From an uncultured Clostridia bacterium (GTDB lineage: Bacteria > Bacillota > Clostridia > Christensenellales > Aristaeellaceae): a stretch of DNA of 39,002 nt. The position numbers were made by a program, and so were the translations under genes. Numbering within the stretch: position 1 is the stretch's first letter; the number at the start of each line of letters is the position of its first letter. The DNA lies in assembly GCA_934615235.1 (NCBI GenBank), contig CAKTTL010000018.1, forward strand, positions 1 through 39,002. The letters are read 5' to 3'. The notes under the pieces are model-generated. The model was not told the DNA's origin, did not search any database, and worked only from the letters and a program-made list of their open reading frames with translations. Shown piece by piece: positions 1 through 8,155 of the stretch.

Positions 1-128
1 TCGTGGCAGAGCATGATGCACTCGTTGCAGATATACACGCCCGGCCCGGCCACCAGCTTCTGCACCTGATCCTGCCGCTTGCCGCAGAAGGAACACTTGA
101 TGCTGCCGTTATCCTTGTTTGCTGCCAT
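1..128 (-). CDS. clpX: ATP-dependent Clp protease ATP-binding subunit ClpX (N-terminal part)
   Basis: Only the first 42 codons lie in the window; the gene runs off the left edge. The fragment is the ClpX zinc-binding domain: Cys12 and Cys15 (CSFC) and Cys34 and Cys37 (CNEC) form the C4 zinc site, with the family-typical segment KLVAGPGVYICNEC. In the family this domain dimerises and binds substrates and adaptors, while the later AAA+ domain unfolds proteins and feeds them to ClpP. The start ATG lies one base beyond the clpP stop codon (130-132), so the two are almost certainly cotranscribed and translationally coupled. Identification is secure although the ATPase part is not visible. Confidence 0.93.
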   Translation of the reverse strand, partial: MAANKDNGSIKCSFCGKRQDQVQKLVAGPGVYICNECIMLCH

Positions 129-129
129 A

Positions 130-726
130 TTAGCCCCTTACTGCCGCGCGCGGCTGATAAATCTCGTCGACGATACCGTATTTCAGCGCTTCTTCCGCGC
201 TCATGAAATGATCGCGCTCCACGTCGCGCTCGATGATCTCCAGCGGCTGGCCGGTCATCTCGCTCATGAGGCCGTTCATCTTCTTTTTCGTCCGCAGCAG
301 CCATTCCGCCTGAATGGTCACGTCGGTCGCCTGACCCTGTGCGCCGCCGGACGGCTGGTGGATCATCACTTCGGCGTTCGGCAGCGCAAAGCGCTTGCCC
401 TTTTCGCCCGCCATCAGCAGGAACGCGCCCATCGACGCGGCCATGCCGACGCACACCGTGCGCACCTGCGGCTTGATATAGCGCATGGTGTCAAAAATCG
501 CCATGCCCGCCGTCACGGAGCCGCCGGGGCTGTTGATGTAGAGCGAAATATCCGCGTCCGGGTTTTCCATTTCCAGGAAAAGCATCTGCGCGACGATCAG
601 GTTCGCCATCTCGTCGTAAATTTCCCCGCCAAGGAACACGATCCTGTCCTTGAGCAGTCGGGAGTAAATGTCATAGGAGCGCTCGCCGCGGTTTGTCTGT
701 TCAACTACGATCGGTACCAGGCTCAT
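130..726 (-). CDS. clpP: ATP-dependent Clp protease proteolytic subunit ClpP
   Basis: A 198-residue serine peptidase of normal family length. The catalytic triad is visible: Ser98 in GMAASMG, His123 in MIHQPSGG and Asp172 in ERDHFMS. The INSPGGSV segment near residue 66 forms the oxyanion region. ClpP forms a double heptamer barrel that degrades proteins unfolded by ClpX or ClpC in the cytoplasm. The start is supported by a GGAGGG ribosome binding site eight bases upstream. It follows tig and precedes clpX, the common tig-clpP-clpX order. A possible terminator between tig and clpP suggests that clpP may be partly uncoupled from tig. Confidence 0.97.
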   Translation of the reverse strand: MSLVPIVVEQTNRGERSYDIYSRLLKDRIVFLGGEIYDEMANLIVAQMLFLEMENPDADISLYINSPGGSVTAGMAIFDTMRYIKPQVRTVCVGMAASMGAFLLMAGEKGKRFALPNAEVMIHQPSGGAQGQATDVTIQAEWLLRTKKKMNGLMSEMTGQPLEIIERDVERDHFMSAEEALKYGIVDEIYQPRAAVRG

Positions 727-801
727 GTTTCACCCTCCTTTGGCCGGGAATTATATTCCCGTTCCAGTCGTTTTCATTCTTTTTGCATCCTGCGTAAAAT
801 G

Positions 802-839
802 AAAAGAAAGGGGCCGCGGTCATCCGGCGACCCCCTTTT
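802..839 (-). terminator. Possible intrinsic terminator between tig and clpP
   Basis: On the minus strand an AAGGGG arm and a CCCCTT arm close an imperfect GC-rich hairpin, followed by a T-rich run (TTTCTTTTCATTTT). It lies after the tig stop and about 75 bases before the clpP start. It could terminate part of the tig transcript. The inner stem has mismatches, so strength is uncertain. Confidence 0.45.
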
Positions 840-929
840 GTCTTTCGGGAAAGCATCGCGGCCCTGCGGCCGTTGGATTCTTCCGCCGGAACGTTCTTTT
901 TTTCCGCGCTCCGCGCGGAGGAAAGCGCG

Positions 930-2219
930 TTACTCCGCCTTCTTGGCTTCCTTCTTGAGCAGGTTCAGCACGGCGATCGTCGCGGCGTCTTCCTTGACGT
1001 ATTCCATCTGCTGCTCGTTCAGGCTCTTCTTGAACTCCTCGAAGTCCTTGCCGGAGGCCTTGGCATAGCGGCCGATCACGTCGTCGATTTCTTCCTCGGT
1101 GGGTTCAAGGTTCTCCGCCTTGCGGATCGCCTTGATCACCAGCTCGCCCTTGACCACGTCGGTCGCGTCGTCGCGGAACTGATCGCGGACCTGCGCCTCA
1201 GTCTGGCCGGTATACTTGAGGAAATCGTCGAAGCGCATGCCCTGATAGGCCATCCGCATCGCAAGATCCTGCACCTTTTCGTCCAGCTTGCGCTCGATCA
1301 TCGCCTGCGGGATATCCATCTTGGATTCCTTCACCACGGCTTCGACCAGCTCGTTTTCAAACTGCGCGTCGGCCTGCTTCTTCGCCTGCTCTTCCAGCTT
1401 GGCCCGGACGTCCTTCTTATATTCGTCCAGCGTGTCGAACTCGCTGACGTCCTTGGCGAACTCATCGTCCAGCGCCGGCAGCTCGCGGGTGTGGATGGAG
1501 TTAACCTTCACGTGGAACACGGCGTTCTTGCCCGCCAGGTTTTCGGCGTGATACTTCTCGGGGAAGGTGACGTTGAGGTCCTTCTCTTCGCCGATGTTCA
1601 TGCCCACCATCTGCTCTTCGAAGCCGGGGATGAACGAGCCGGAGCCGATGGTCAGCGTCTGGCCCTGCGCGGTGCCGCCCTCAAAGGGCACGCCGTCGAC
1701 GGAGCCGGCATAGTCGAGGTTCACGATGTCGTCGTCCTGCACGGGGCGGTCTTCGACTTCGATCTCGCGCGCGTTGCGCTGGCGAACCTGTTCGATCTCG
1801 TGATCGACGGCTTCCTCGTCCACTTCGTCGGTGCCGCGCTGGACGTCCAGTCCCTTATACGCGCCCAGCTCCACATCTGGACTGACGAACACTTCGGCGA
1901 TGGCCACGAGGTTCTTGCCCTTTTCCATCGTCTCGATATCGACGGAAGGCTGATCGACCACTTCCAGATGATTCTCTTCCACGGCCGCGCGGTACATATC
2001 CGGGAAAACGAGATCAAACGCTTCCTCGTAGAACACGCCTTCGCCGTACATGCGCTCGATCACCGCGCGCGGAGCCTTCCCCTTGCGGAAGCCCGGAACG
2101 TTGATGCGGCTGCGCATCTTCAGATATGCCTTCTGTACTGCTTCTTCAAACGCCTCGGCCTCAAGTTCGAGGCGGAGTTTTACCTTGTTGCTGGAAATTT
2201 TTTCCATGCTGGAATTCAT
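930..2219 (-). CDS. tig: Trigger factor, ribosome-associated chaperone and peptidyl-prolyl isomerase
   Basis: A 429-residue protein of standard trigger factor length. The N-terminal ribosome-binding domain carries the signature GFRKGKAPR near residue 45. A FKBP-type isomerase domain follows at about residues 150-235 (VNLDYAGSVDGVPFEGG, then PGFEEQMVGM). The C-terminal half is the helical chaperone domain. It binds near the ribosome exit tunnel and protects nascent chains. An in-frame extension reaches 2300, but the ATG at 2219 is chosen because GGGAGGAAG sits directly before it and the protein then begins as in the family (MEKISSNKVKLRLELE). A consensus promoter lies at 2272-2300. Confidence 0.96.
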   Translation of the reverse strand: MNSSMEKISSNKVKLRLELEAEAFEEAVQKAYLKMRSRINVPGFRKGKAPRAVIERMYGEGVFYEEAFDLVFPDMYRAAVEENHLEVVDQPSVDIETMEKGKNLVAIAEVFVSPDVELGAYKGLDVQRGTDEVDEEAVDHEIEQVRQRNAREIEVEDRPVQDDDIVNLDYAGSVDGVPFEGGTAQGQTLTIGSGSFIPGFEEQMVGMNIGEEKDLNVTFPEKYHAENLAGKNAVFHVKVNSIHTRELPALDDEFAKDVSEFDTLDEYKKDVRAKLEEQAKKQADAQFENELVEAVVKESKMDIPQAMIERKLDEKVQDLAMRMAYQGMRFDDFLKYTGQTEAQVRDQFRDDATDVVKGELVIKAIRKAENLEPTEEEIDDVIGRYAKASGKDFEEFKKSLNEQQMEYVKEDAATIAVLNLLKKEAKKAE

Positions 2220-2271
2220 GGCTCTTCCTCCCGTATTGCATTGACACGCATGGCAAAATGCGCCACGTAAC

Positions 2272-2300
2272 AGTATAGCAAACGCTGCCCGCAAAGTCAA
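2272..2300 (-). promoter_or_regulatory. SigA-type promoter of tig
   Basis: On the minus strand TTGACT (2295-2300) is separated by 17 bases from TATACT (2272-2277). The expected transcript starts near 2265, about 45 bases before the tig start. Both boxes differ from consensus at one position. Confidence 0.85.
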
Positions 2301-2550
2301 GCGTATCCTTGCTTTTCGATGCGGAGACGGATTTTTTTACCGCGCTGGGCGCGGTAAATTTTGCCGCTGTCCTATGTTTACCGGCCGGGCGGGAAAACAT
2401 TCGGTCAAACGGGCGCCGCGGGGAGAAAAAACCGGAGCGTTAGGAATTGCGGCCCCTGTTTGCAAGTTTTTGAAATGGGTAGGGGCGATGAAGCTGCGGT
2501 GCAGCAGCACGTTCCGCGCAGGTCAGGGGACGTTAGGGGCTCCGCCCCCA

Positions 2551-2707
2551 GAGCAAGGCCGGCAATTCACGCGGCTGAGCGGCGAAGGATTTTTGTGCAG
2601 GGCAAGGAATTAAGGCGATGGCGTACTGGAGGTACGTCGAGCCGAAAATGACGCGGCCCTGCGCAAAAAGACAAGCCGAGCAGGCGCGGGGATTGCCGGT
2701 CTTGCTC
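2551..2707. repeat. Long nested hairpin element (157 bp)
   Basis: Outer arms at 2551-2567 and 2691-2707 pair over about 16 bases (GAGCAAGGCCGGCAAT against ATTGCCGGTCTTGCTC, one G-T pair). Inside, 2590-2603 pairs with 2656-2669 over 14 bases with one G-T pair. Inside that, GGCGTAC pairs with GTACGTC around a short loop near 2631-2645. The whole block is therefore one multi-tier stem. No coding potential is convincing. It looks like a dispersed structured intergenic repeat; only one copy is in this window. Confidence 0.65.
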
Positions 2708-2905
2708 TGACCCCGGCAGGGAACTGAGTTCCCTGCACCTTCCACCTCAACTCAAAACCATGCGTCCCCACCAGCTCGTCCGCGCGTTCCGCGCGAACAT
2801 TGCGCGTTTCTTTGTGCGCCTGCGGGCGCGCGGGTTAGGGCTACGTTAGGGGCTCCGCCCCTAATACCCCGGCAGGAACCTGAGGTTCCTGCACCTCCCG
2901 CCTTT
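2708..2905 (-). repeat. Intergenic palindrome repeat, copy A (inverted relative to copies B1 and B2)
   Basis: Read on the minus strand this carries the same modules as 7966-8133: a palindrome (2872-2892), a second palindrome TTAGGGGC..GCCCCTAA (about 2845-2863), a conserved segment with GAAACGCGCAATGTTCGCGCG, then CATGGTTTTGAGTTGAGGTGGAAGGT (2737-2763) and a further palindrome at 2716-2736. The 26-base stretch at 2737-2763 is identical to 7966-7992 in reverse complement. With the neighbouring hairpin it fills the gap between tig and hydF; no gene is seen in 2301-2926. Confidence 0.75.
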
Positions 2906-2926
2906 TGCCCTGTGCTTGCGTTACTT

Positions 2927-4111
2927 TTACAGGACCGGCCGAACCGCCCGATCCAGAATTCCCTTCATCTTCGCAATCGCGATCCCGTAATTCGTCATCG
3001 GCACGCCCGCTTCTTTCGCCCGCGCGGCGCGCGATTTCATCTCCCGCTCATTGAGCATGCATCCGCCGCAATGCACAACCAGCGAAACCCCCGTCATCTC
3101 CTCCGGGAACTCTCCGCCCGACGTGCATCGGAACTTCAGCCCCTTCCTGCCCGTATACCCTTCGATCCAGCCGGGCAGCTTCACCGTCCCGATATCCTCG
3201 CACTGCCGGTGATGCGTACATCCCTCCGAAATCAGCACCGTATCCCCGTCGCGCAGCGTATCGAGCGCCTTTGCGCCGCGAACGGCCGCCTCCAGCCCGC
3301 CCTTATACCGCGCGAACAGGATCGAAAACGACGTCAGCGGAATTTCCTCCGGCACAATGCGGCTCACTTCTTCAAACGCCTGCGAATCCGTGACCACCAG
3401 CCGCGGGACGCGCCCCAGCGCGGCGAGAGCCGTCCGAATCTGCGGCACCTGCACGACCATGCTGACAGCGTCATGGTCGAGGATATCGCGAATGGTCTGC
3501 TGCTGCGGGAGGATGAGCCGGCCCTTGGGCGCGGCGGAATCGATCGGCGTAACGAGCAGCACGACGTCGTTCGGCTGCAGCAGGTCGCCGATAATTTTCC
3601 GCTCCGGCTTTGGCTGACGAATCACCGCCGCAATGGCCTCGCGCAGCTGGTGTACGTTATCTCCGCGCTGCGCGCTGACATAGATTTCCCGTTCCTTCGC
3701 CCCGGGGAGCGTCTCCAGCAGGTCGCACTTATTCAGCGCGACGAGATACGGAACTTTTCGCGCGTCGAACAGGGCGCACAGCGCCGCGTCCTCCGGCTGC
3801 ACCCCGCGCGCCGCGTCGACGACGAGCACGGCGAGATCCGTCCGCGAAAGCACCTGCCGGGCGCGTGCGACGCGCATCTCGCCCAGTTCTCCCTCGTCGT
3901 CCATGCCGGGCGTATCGATGATCACCACGGGACCGAGCGGCAGAATCTCCATCGCCTTCTGCACCGGATCGGTCGTCGTGCCCTTAATCTCGGAAACGAG
4001 CGAGAGCTTCTGCCCCGTCACTGCGTTGACGAGGCTCGATTTGCCCGCGTTGCGCAGGCCGAAAAACGCGATATGCGGCCGGTCGGCCGAAACCTGACTG
4101 TTCAGGCTCAT
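2927..4111 (-). CDS. hydF: [FeFe]-hydrogenase H-cluster maturation GTPase HydF
   Basis: A 394-residue protein. The N-terminal GTPase domain has the P-loop GLRNAGKSS (residues 18-26), DTPGMDD and NKCD. The C-terminal half holds the HydF iron-sulfur ligands: Cys298-x-His300, then 46 residues, then His347-Cys348-Gly-Gly-Cys351. HydF is the scaffold on which HydE and HydG build the diiron subcluster before it passes to the hydrogenase. The ATG at 4111 is preferred over one ten codons upstream because an AGGGGG site precedes it. It follows the TM1266-family gene by 13 bases, so they form an operon. hydE, hydG and the hydrogenase are not in the window and must lie elsewhere. Confidence 0.95.
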   Translation of the reverse strand: MSLNSQVSADRPHIAFFGLRNAGKSSLVNAVTGQKLSLVSEIKGTTTDPVQKAMEILPLGPVVIIDTPGMDDEGELGEMRVARARQVLSRTDLAVLVVDAARGVQPEDAALCALFDARKVPYLVALNKCDLLETLPGAKEREIYVSAQRGDNVHQLREAIAAVIRQPKPERKIIGDLLQPNDVVLLVTPIDSAAPKGRLILPQQQTIRDILDHDAVSMVVQVPQIRTALAALGRVPRLVVTDSQAFEEVSRIVPEEIPLTSFSILFARYKGGLEAAVRGAKALDTLRDGDTVLISEGCTHHRQCEDIGTVKLPGWIEGYTGRKGLKFRCTSGGEFPEEMTGVSLVVHCGGCMLNEREMKSRAARAKEAGVPMTNYGIAIAKMKGILDRAVRPVL

Positions 4112-4124
4112 AGGAATCCCCCTT

Positions 4125-4382
4125 TTATGCTTCTTCCGCAAGGTTTGAGTAGGCCGTCTTGACGCTCTGTCCGCGGATGTTCCCCAGCCGTCCCGCCAGC
4201 GCGGAAATCGCGTCCTGCGGCGCGTCCAGCGCGATGGAAACGATATTCACGCCGCGCTTCTTATAAGGGATACCCATCCGGCCGATGATATAATCCGAAT
4301 ACTCGTGCAGCGTTGCGTTCAGTTTTTCAACGGAATCGGGCGATTCCACAACAATGGCCATTACGGCGACGCGGGTCTGCAT
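4125..4382 (-). CDS. TM1266-family iron-only hydrogenase system regulator
   Basis: An 85-residue ACT-like single-domain protein with the family pattern: an N-terminal strand TRVAVMAIVVE, the segment LNATLHEYSDYIIGRMGIPY and a closing strand VNIVSIALDA. Members are found beside hydE, hydF and hydG and are named putative regulators of [FeFe] hydrogenase assembly. The ligand and mechanism are not established. AAGGAGGAATGAAGC precedes the ATG. It is the first gene after a strong promoter and a leader containing an intrinsic terminator, so both this gene and hydF should be controlled by read-through. Confidence 0.88.
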   Translation of the reverse strand: MQTRVAVMAIVVESPDSVEKLNATLHEYSDYIIGRMGIPYKKRGVNIVSIALDAPQDAISALAGRLGNIRGQSVKTAYSNLAEEA

Positions 4383-4410
4383 GCTTCATTCCTCCTTCGC
4401 GATTTACGGA

Positions 4411-4447
4411 AAATAAAAAAAACCGTACCTGAAAAGAGCCGGTACGG
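4411..4447 (-). terminator. Intrinsic terminator inside the leader of the hydrogenase maturation operon
   Basis: On the minus strand CCGTACC (4441-4447) pairs with GGTACGG (4423-4429), followed directly by eight T residues and then ATTT. It lies between the promoter at 4509-4537 and the first start codon at 4382, so it is a leader terminator (attenuator) and not an end-of-operon signal. No gene on this strand ends nearby upstream. Confidence 0.8.
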
Positions 4448-4508
4448 CAGAAAAAGGCGGTTTGTTTCCCTTTCCGTCAGAGCGCGCTCTTCTTGTCAGG
4501 TTGCGGAT

Positions 4509-4537
4509 AAAATAGCACAAAGCGCCGCGCTTGTCAA
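4509..4537 (-). promoter_or_regulatory. Promoter of the TM1266-hydF operon
   Basis: On the minus strand a perfect TTGACA (4532-4537) stands 17 bases from TATTTT (4509-4514). The expected start is near 4502, which gives a leader of about 120 bases before the ATG at 4382. Confidence 0.85.
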
Positions 4538-4612
4538 CGCCGCGCGGCAGGAGTTTCCGCGCCCTGCGCGGAAATAAAAAAGCACATCATCACGCCAAAG
4601 GAGACGTACGGA

Positions 4613-5512
4613 ATGAAACGCAGCGAAATCCATATCCGCGACCCGTTCGTGCTGGTGCACGAAGGCAAGTATTACCTTTACGGCACGCGCGGCGAAACCT
4701 GCTGGGGGCCGGCGAGCGGTTTCGACGTATACGTGGGCACGGATCTTGAAAACTGGGACGGCCCGTTCGAGTGCTTTCACAACGACGGCAGCTTCTGGGC
4801 GGATCGCGATTACTGGGCGCCCGAGGTGCATCAATGGCAGGGCCGGTTCTACATGTTCGCCAGCTTCAAGAACCCGTCCGTCTGCCGCGGGACGGCGATT
4901 CTCGCCGCGGATAGCCCGATGGGGCCGTTCCGTCCGCATTCGGACGGCCGCGTCACGCCCGCGGACTGGGAATGTCTCGACGGGACGTTCTACGTCAGCC
5001 GCGCGGGCAGGCCGTACATGGTTTTCTGCCACGAATGGGTGCAGATCGGCGACGGCACGGTCTGCGCGATGCCGCTGACGGACGACCTGCGCGCCGCGGC
5101 GGGCGAACCTTTTGTGCTCTTCCGCGCAACGGACGCGAAATGGTGCAGGCAGATCGAAGGCGCGGCCGGCGCGCCCGTCGGCGACAAGACCGGCGATAAG
5201 CAGATTGTGCGCGGCTACGTGACGGACGGCCCGTTCCTGTGGCGGCTTGAAAACGGCGGGCTCGCATGCCTGTGGGCCAGCTTTTCCGAAAGCGGGTACA
5301 CCGAAGCGCTCGCCGTCTCCGACAACGGCGAAATCGACGGCCGCTTCACGCAGGAGGAGCCGCTTTTCTGGCAGGACGGCGGGCACGGGATGCTCTTCCG
5401 CTCGCTGGACGGCGCGATGTATCTTTCTCTGCACAGCCCGAACAGGACGAACGAAGAGCGTCCGGTGTTCTACCGGGTGCGGGAAGAGGGCAGCGGGATC
5501 AGGGTGGAATAA
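4613..5512 (+). CDS. Glycoside hydrolase family 43-type protein
   Basis: A 299-residue five-bladed beta-propeller glycosidase without signal peptide, thus cytoplasmic. Family 43 marks include Asp10 in IRDPFV (general base), WAPEVHQWQGRFYMF and Asp123 in LDGTFY (modulator). The position of the usual EGP acid reads VTDGPFLW with Asp205 in place of Glu; Glu141 in FCHEWVQ is another candidate acid. Enzymes of this fold cleave arabinofuranosyl, xylosyl or galactosyl links; the substrate here is not decided. AAAGGAGACG precedes the ATG. A hairpin (about 4553-4574) lies in the upstream leader. A strong terminator follows, and the gene is convergent with the GH95 gene. Confidence 0.8.
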   Translation: MKRSEIHIRDPFVLVHEGKYYLYGTRGETCWGPASGFDVYVGTDLENWDGPFECFHNDGSFWADRDYWAPEVHQWQGRFYMFASFKNPSVCRGTAILAADSPMGPFRPHSDGRVTPADWECLDGTFYVSRAGRPYMVFCHEWVQIGDGTVCAMPLTDDLRAAAGEPFVLFRATDAKWCRQIEGAAGAPVGDKTGDKQIVRGYVTDGPFLWRLENGGLACLWASFSESGYTEALAVSDNGEIDGRFTQEEPLFWQDGGHGMLFRSLDGAMYLSLHSPNRTNEERPVFYRVREEGSGIRVE

Positions 5513-5532
5513 AATCAAACTGCAGGCAAACG

Positions 5533-5583
5533 AAATCCGCGGCGGATCTTATGAGAATATCCGCCGCGGATTTACTTTTTCTT
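5533..5583 (+). terminator. Intrinsic terminator after the GH43-type gene
   Basis: A perfect 15-base stem (AAATCCGCGGCGGAT at 5533-5547 against 5559-5573) with an 11-base loop is followed by ACTTTTTCTTT. It ends the plus-strand gene and lies directly beside the convergent GH95 stop at 5583. Confidence 0.9.
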
Positions 5584-7892
5584 TACATCTCGATTTCTAT
5601 CGCCTTCAGCCCGTCGCTCTCAACGCGCCGGGACTCGCCGTTCGCGTGCACGACGAACGCGCAGGGGCCGGCGGTGCGCAGGACGGCCTTCGTCACGCGC
5701 CCTGCGCGGAAGGAAAGATCGACCGTCACGCCGCCCTCGGCGCGCAGACCGCGCACAGAACCGTTCCAGTCGTGCGGAAGGGCCGGGCCAAGCAGCAGTT
5801 CGCCGCCGCGCGTCTGCACCAGCATCTCGCCAGCGGCGGCGCAGATGCCGAAATTGCCGTCGATCTGGAAGGGCGGGTGCGCGCAGAGCAGGCTGATATA
5901 GCTGCCGCCGTGCGTAACATTGGTGACGGCGTTGGGGTCGACAACCTCCAGCTGGCGATGCAGCAGGCGAAGGGCATGGTCGCCGTCGCCCAGGCGCGCC
6001 CAGAGCGCGGTTTTCCAGGCGAGGCTCCAGCCGGTGCCGTCGTCGCCGCGCAGTTCAAGCGAGCGGCGGCAGGCCTCCGCGTCGGGCGTTCCGGGCAGGA
6101 TACGCTGTCCCGGATACAGCCCGTACAGGTGCGAAACGTGGCGATGGTGCGGCTCGCATTCTTCGTATTCGCGCTCCCATTCCAGCGCCTGTCCGTGGCT
6201 GCCCACGGCGAGCGGCGCGAGTTTTTGCAGCGCTTCGCGCGCCTCGGCCGCCATCGGCTCGTCCAGACCGAGCGCGGAGAGCGCTTCGAGATAAAACGCC
6301 GCCAGTTCGCGGAAAATCTCGGTCGTCATCGTCGCGCGGCGGGCAACGTTGCAGCGCGCGCCCTCATAGTAGAAGCTGTTTTCCGGCGAGGTCGCCGGGG
6401 CGATGGTGAGATAGCCGTCCTCGTCGCAGGCGGACGCATCGAGCAGAAAGCGCAGCTCCTGCCGCGCGTCCGGCAGCGCGCGGTCGCGCAGGAACGCCGT
6501 GTCGCCGCTGAAGCGCCAGTGCTCGGCCATGCTGCGGCAAAGCCACGCCAGCGACATCGGCCAGAAGGCGTAGCCCGCCGAGCCCTTGTTCTGTTCGCCG
6601 ACGGGGTTCGTCAGCCGCCAGAGGTCGGTGTTGTGATGCGAAACCGCGCCGCGTGCGCCGTAATGCACGCGCGCCGTTTCCTGCCCGCGCACGCACAGAT
6701 CGTCGATAAGCGAGAAAAGCGGCTCGCACATTTCCGGCAGCGCAACGCGCTGCGCGGCCCAGTAGTTCATTTCCGTGTTGATGTTGACGGTGTAGTTGCT
6801 GCTCCACGGCGGGCGAACCTCCTGGTTCCAGATGCCCTGCAGGTTCGTCGCCTGCGAGCCGGGGCGGGAGCTGGCGATGAGCAGATAACGCCCGAAATCA
6901 AACAGCAGCGCGTCGAGCGCGAAATCGTCCGCCGCGCGGCGGCGCAGCCGTTCGTCCGTGGGAAGCGCGTCGTACGCGCCGCCCTCCAGCACGAGGGAAA
7001 CGCGCGACCAGAAGCGCTGATAATCGGCGATATGCTCGGCAAGCGCTTCGTCGAAGGCACGGGAGAGCGCCGTTTTCAGATCGGCGGCGCAAAGCGCCTT
7101 TTCGTCCAGCCCATCCGTTTCGGGTGAACGGTTGAAACCGTTGAAGCTGGTGCGGATGACGAGCCGAAGCTCCAGCGCGTCCGCGCCGCGGACGACGAGC
7201 GCGCCGCCGTCCGATTCAAGCGAACCGCCCGTGAGCGTAACGGCCAGCTGAACGCGGCAGCGCATGCCCTGCTCGGCGGGAACGTCGGAATAAACGACGG
7301 GATCGGCCGTGGAGTGATACAACGGATCGGAGTGCGACGGCGCGCGCAGATCCATCGTGAGCAGATTCGTTTTGGAGCGAATCACGTGCTCGAGCTGACT
7401 TTGCAGGCGCAGCGTCACGTTAATCGCGCCCGGCCTGTCCGCCGTGAGCCGGAGGAAAAGCGCGCGCCCCGGATGCGACACAAACGCTTCGCGCAGGAAG
7501 GAAACGCCGCCAATGCGGTATTCCGTGCGATGCACGGCCGTTTCAAGGTTCAGCTCGCGGAGCGTATACGCCTCCTCCGCGCCGGGCTGATTGAGCAGCA
7601 GATCGCCGACAGGGAGATAGTTTTCGGTGTAGCTGCCCTGCGCTTTGGCTTCGAGAAGCGTCTGCGCTTCGTGCAGACGGCCGGAGAGCGCAAGCGCGCG
7701 CGCTTCGCGCCATGCTTCGGCCGCGCCGGGACGGTTCATATCGTGGGGATGACCGGACCAGAAGGTGTCTTCGTTGAGGGCGATACGCTCGTGCGTCGAG
7801 CCGCCGAAGAGCATCGCGCCGAGAGAACCATTGCCGATCGGGAGCGCTTCCGACCAGGCGGCGGCAGGCCGGGCATACCAGAGCTTTTGCAT
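5583..7892 (-). CDS. Glycoside hydrolase family 95 protein (alpha-L-fucosidase type)
   Basis: A 769-residue protein without signal peptide. The N-terminal domain begins with the family pattern AWSEALPIGNGSLGAMLFGG. The (alpha/alpha)6 catalytic domain shows the active-site segments NINTEMNYW (paired Asn), SPENSF (acid Glu) and FQIDGNFG (Asp). Known members are inverting 1,2-alpha-L-fucosidases, and some act on L-galactose in plant glycans. The reading frame is open upstream to 8246, but the ATG at 7892 is chosen because AAGGAGG precedes it and the upstream part is the repeat block. It lies opposite the GH43 gene, so release of host or plant hemicellulose and pectin side chains is plausible. 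Confidence 0.92.
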   Translation of the reverse strand: MQKLWYARPAAAWSEALPIGNGSLGAMLFGGSTHERIALNEDTFWSGHPHDMNRPGAAEAWREARALALSGRLHEAQTLLEAKAQGSYTENYLPVGDLLLNQPGAEEAYTLRELNLETAVHRTEYRIGGVSFLREAFVSHPGRALFLRLTADRPGAINVTLRLQSQLEHVIRSKTNLLTMDLRAPSHSDPLYHSTADPVVYSDVPAEQGMRCRVQLAVTLTGGSLESDGGALVVRGADALELRLVIRTSFNGFNRSPETDGLDEKALCAADLKTALSRAFDEALAEHIADYQRFWSRVSLVLEGGAYDALPTDERLRRRAADDFALDALLFDFGRYLLIASSRPGSQATNLQGIWNQEVRPPWSSNYTVNINTEMNYWAAQRVALPEMCEPLFSLIDDLCVRGQETARVHYGARGAVSHHNTDLWRLTNPVGEQNKGSAGYAFWPMSLAWLCRSMAEHWRFSGDTAFLRDRALPDARQELRFLLDASACDEDGYLTIAPATSPENSFYYEGARCNVARRATMTTEIFRELAAFYLEALSALGLDEPMAAEAREALQKLAPLAVGSHGQALEWEREYEECEPHHRHVSHLYGLYPGQRILPGTPDAEACRRSLELRGDDGTGWSLAWKTALWARLGDGDHALRLLHRQLEVVDPNAVTNVTHGGSYISLLCAHPPFQIDGNFGICAAAGEMLVQTRGGELLLGPALPHDWNGSVRGLRAEGGVTVDLSFRAGRVTKAVLRTAGPCAFVVHANGESRRVESDGLKAIEIEM

Positions 7893-7965
7893 GAGGAGAG
7901 CCTCCTTGCGAATTTGTTGGAGGAAAAATTCGGCAAAGATGAGGGGGGTTCCTGCCGGAAATGCC

Positions 7966-8133
7966 GCATGGTTTTGAGTTGAGGTGGAAGGTCCAGGGAA
8001 CTCAGTTCCCTGGCAGGGTCTTAGGGGCAGCGCCCCTAACGTAACCCTAGTCCACGCGGCCCGTGGCCGCAAAAAGAAACGCGCAATGTTCGCGCGAAGC
8101 GCGGACGAGCTGGCGGGGTTGCATGGTTTTGAG
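7966..8133 (+). repeat. Intergenic palindrome repeat, copy B1
   Basis: Modules in order: GCATGGTTTTGAGTTGAGGT (from 7966), palindrome CAGGGAACTCAGTTCCCTG (7994-8012), palindrome TTAGGGGCAGCGCCCCTAA (8021-8039), then GAAACGCGCAATGTTCGCGC (from 8076) and ACGAGCTGG, ending in another CATGGTTTTGAG (8122-8133). The same modules recur at 8251-8391 and, inverted, at 2708-2905. Confidence 0.8.
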
Positions 8134-8155
8134 TAAAAACCGGGAGGCACCGGAA

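Noticed and set aside
2361..2745. Short open frames in the gap between tig and hydF
   Set aside because: They lie inside the palindromic repeat block, have no ribosome binding site and give unrelated products on both strands; the sequence is better explained by structured repeats.
4553..4574. Hairpin upstream of the GH43-type gene as terminator for the minus strand
   Set aside because: TTTCCGCGC/GCGCGGAAA pairs well, but the T run lies before the stem on the minus strand and the plus side is followed by A residues, so it ends nothing.
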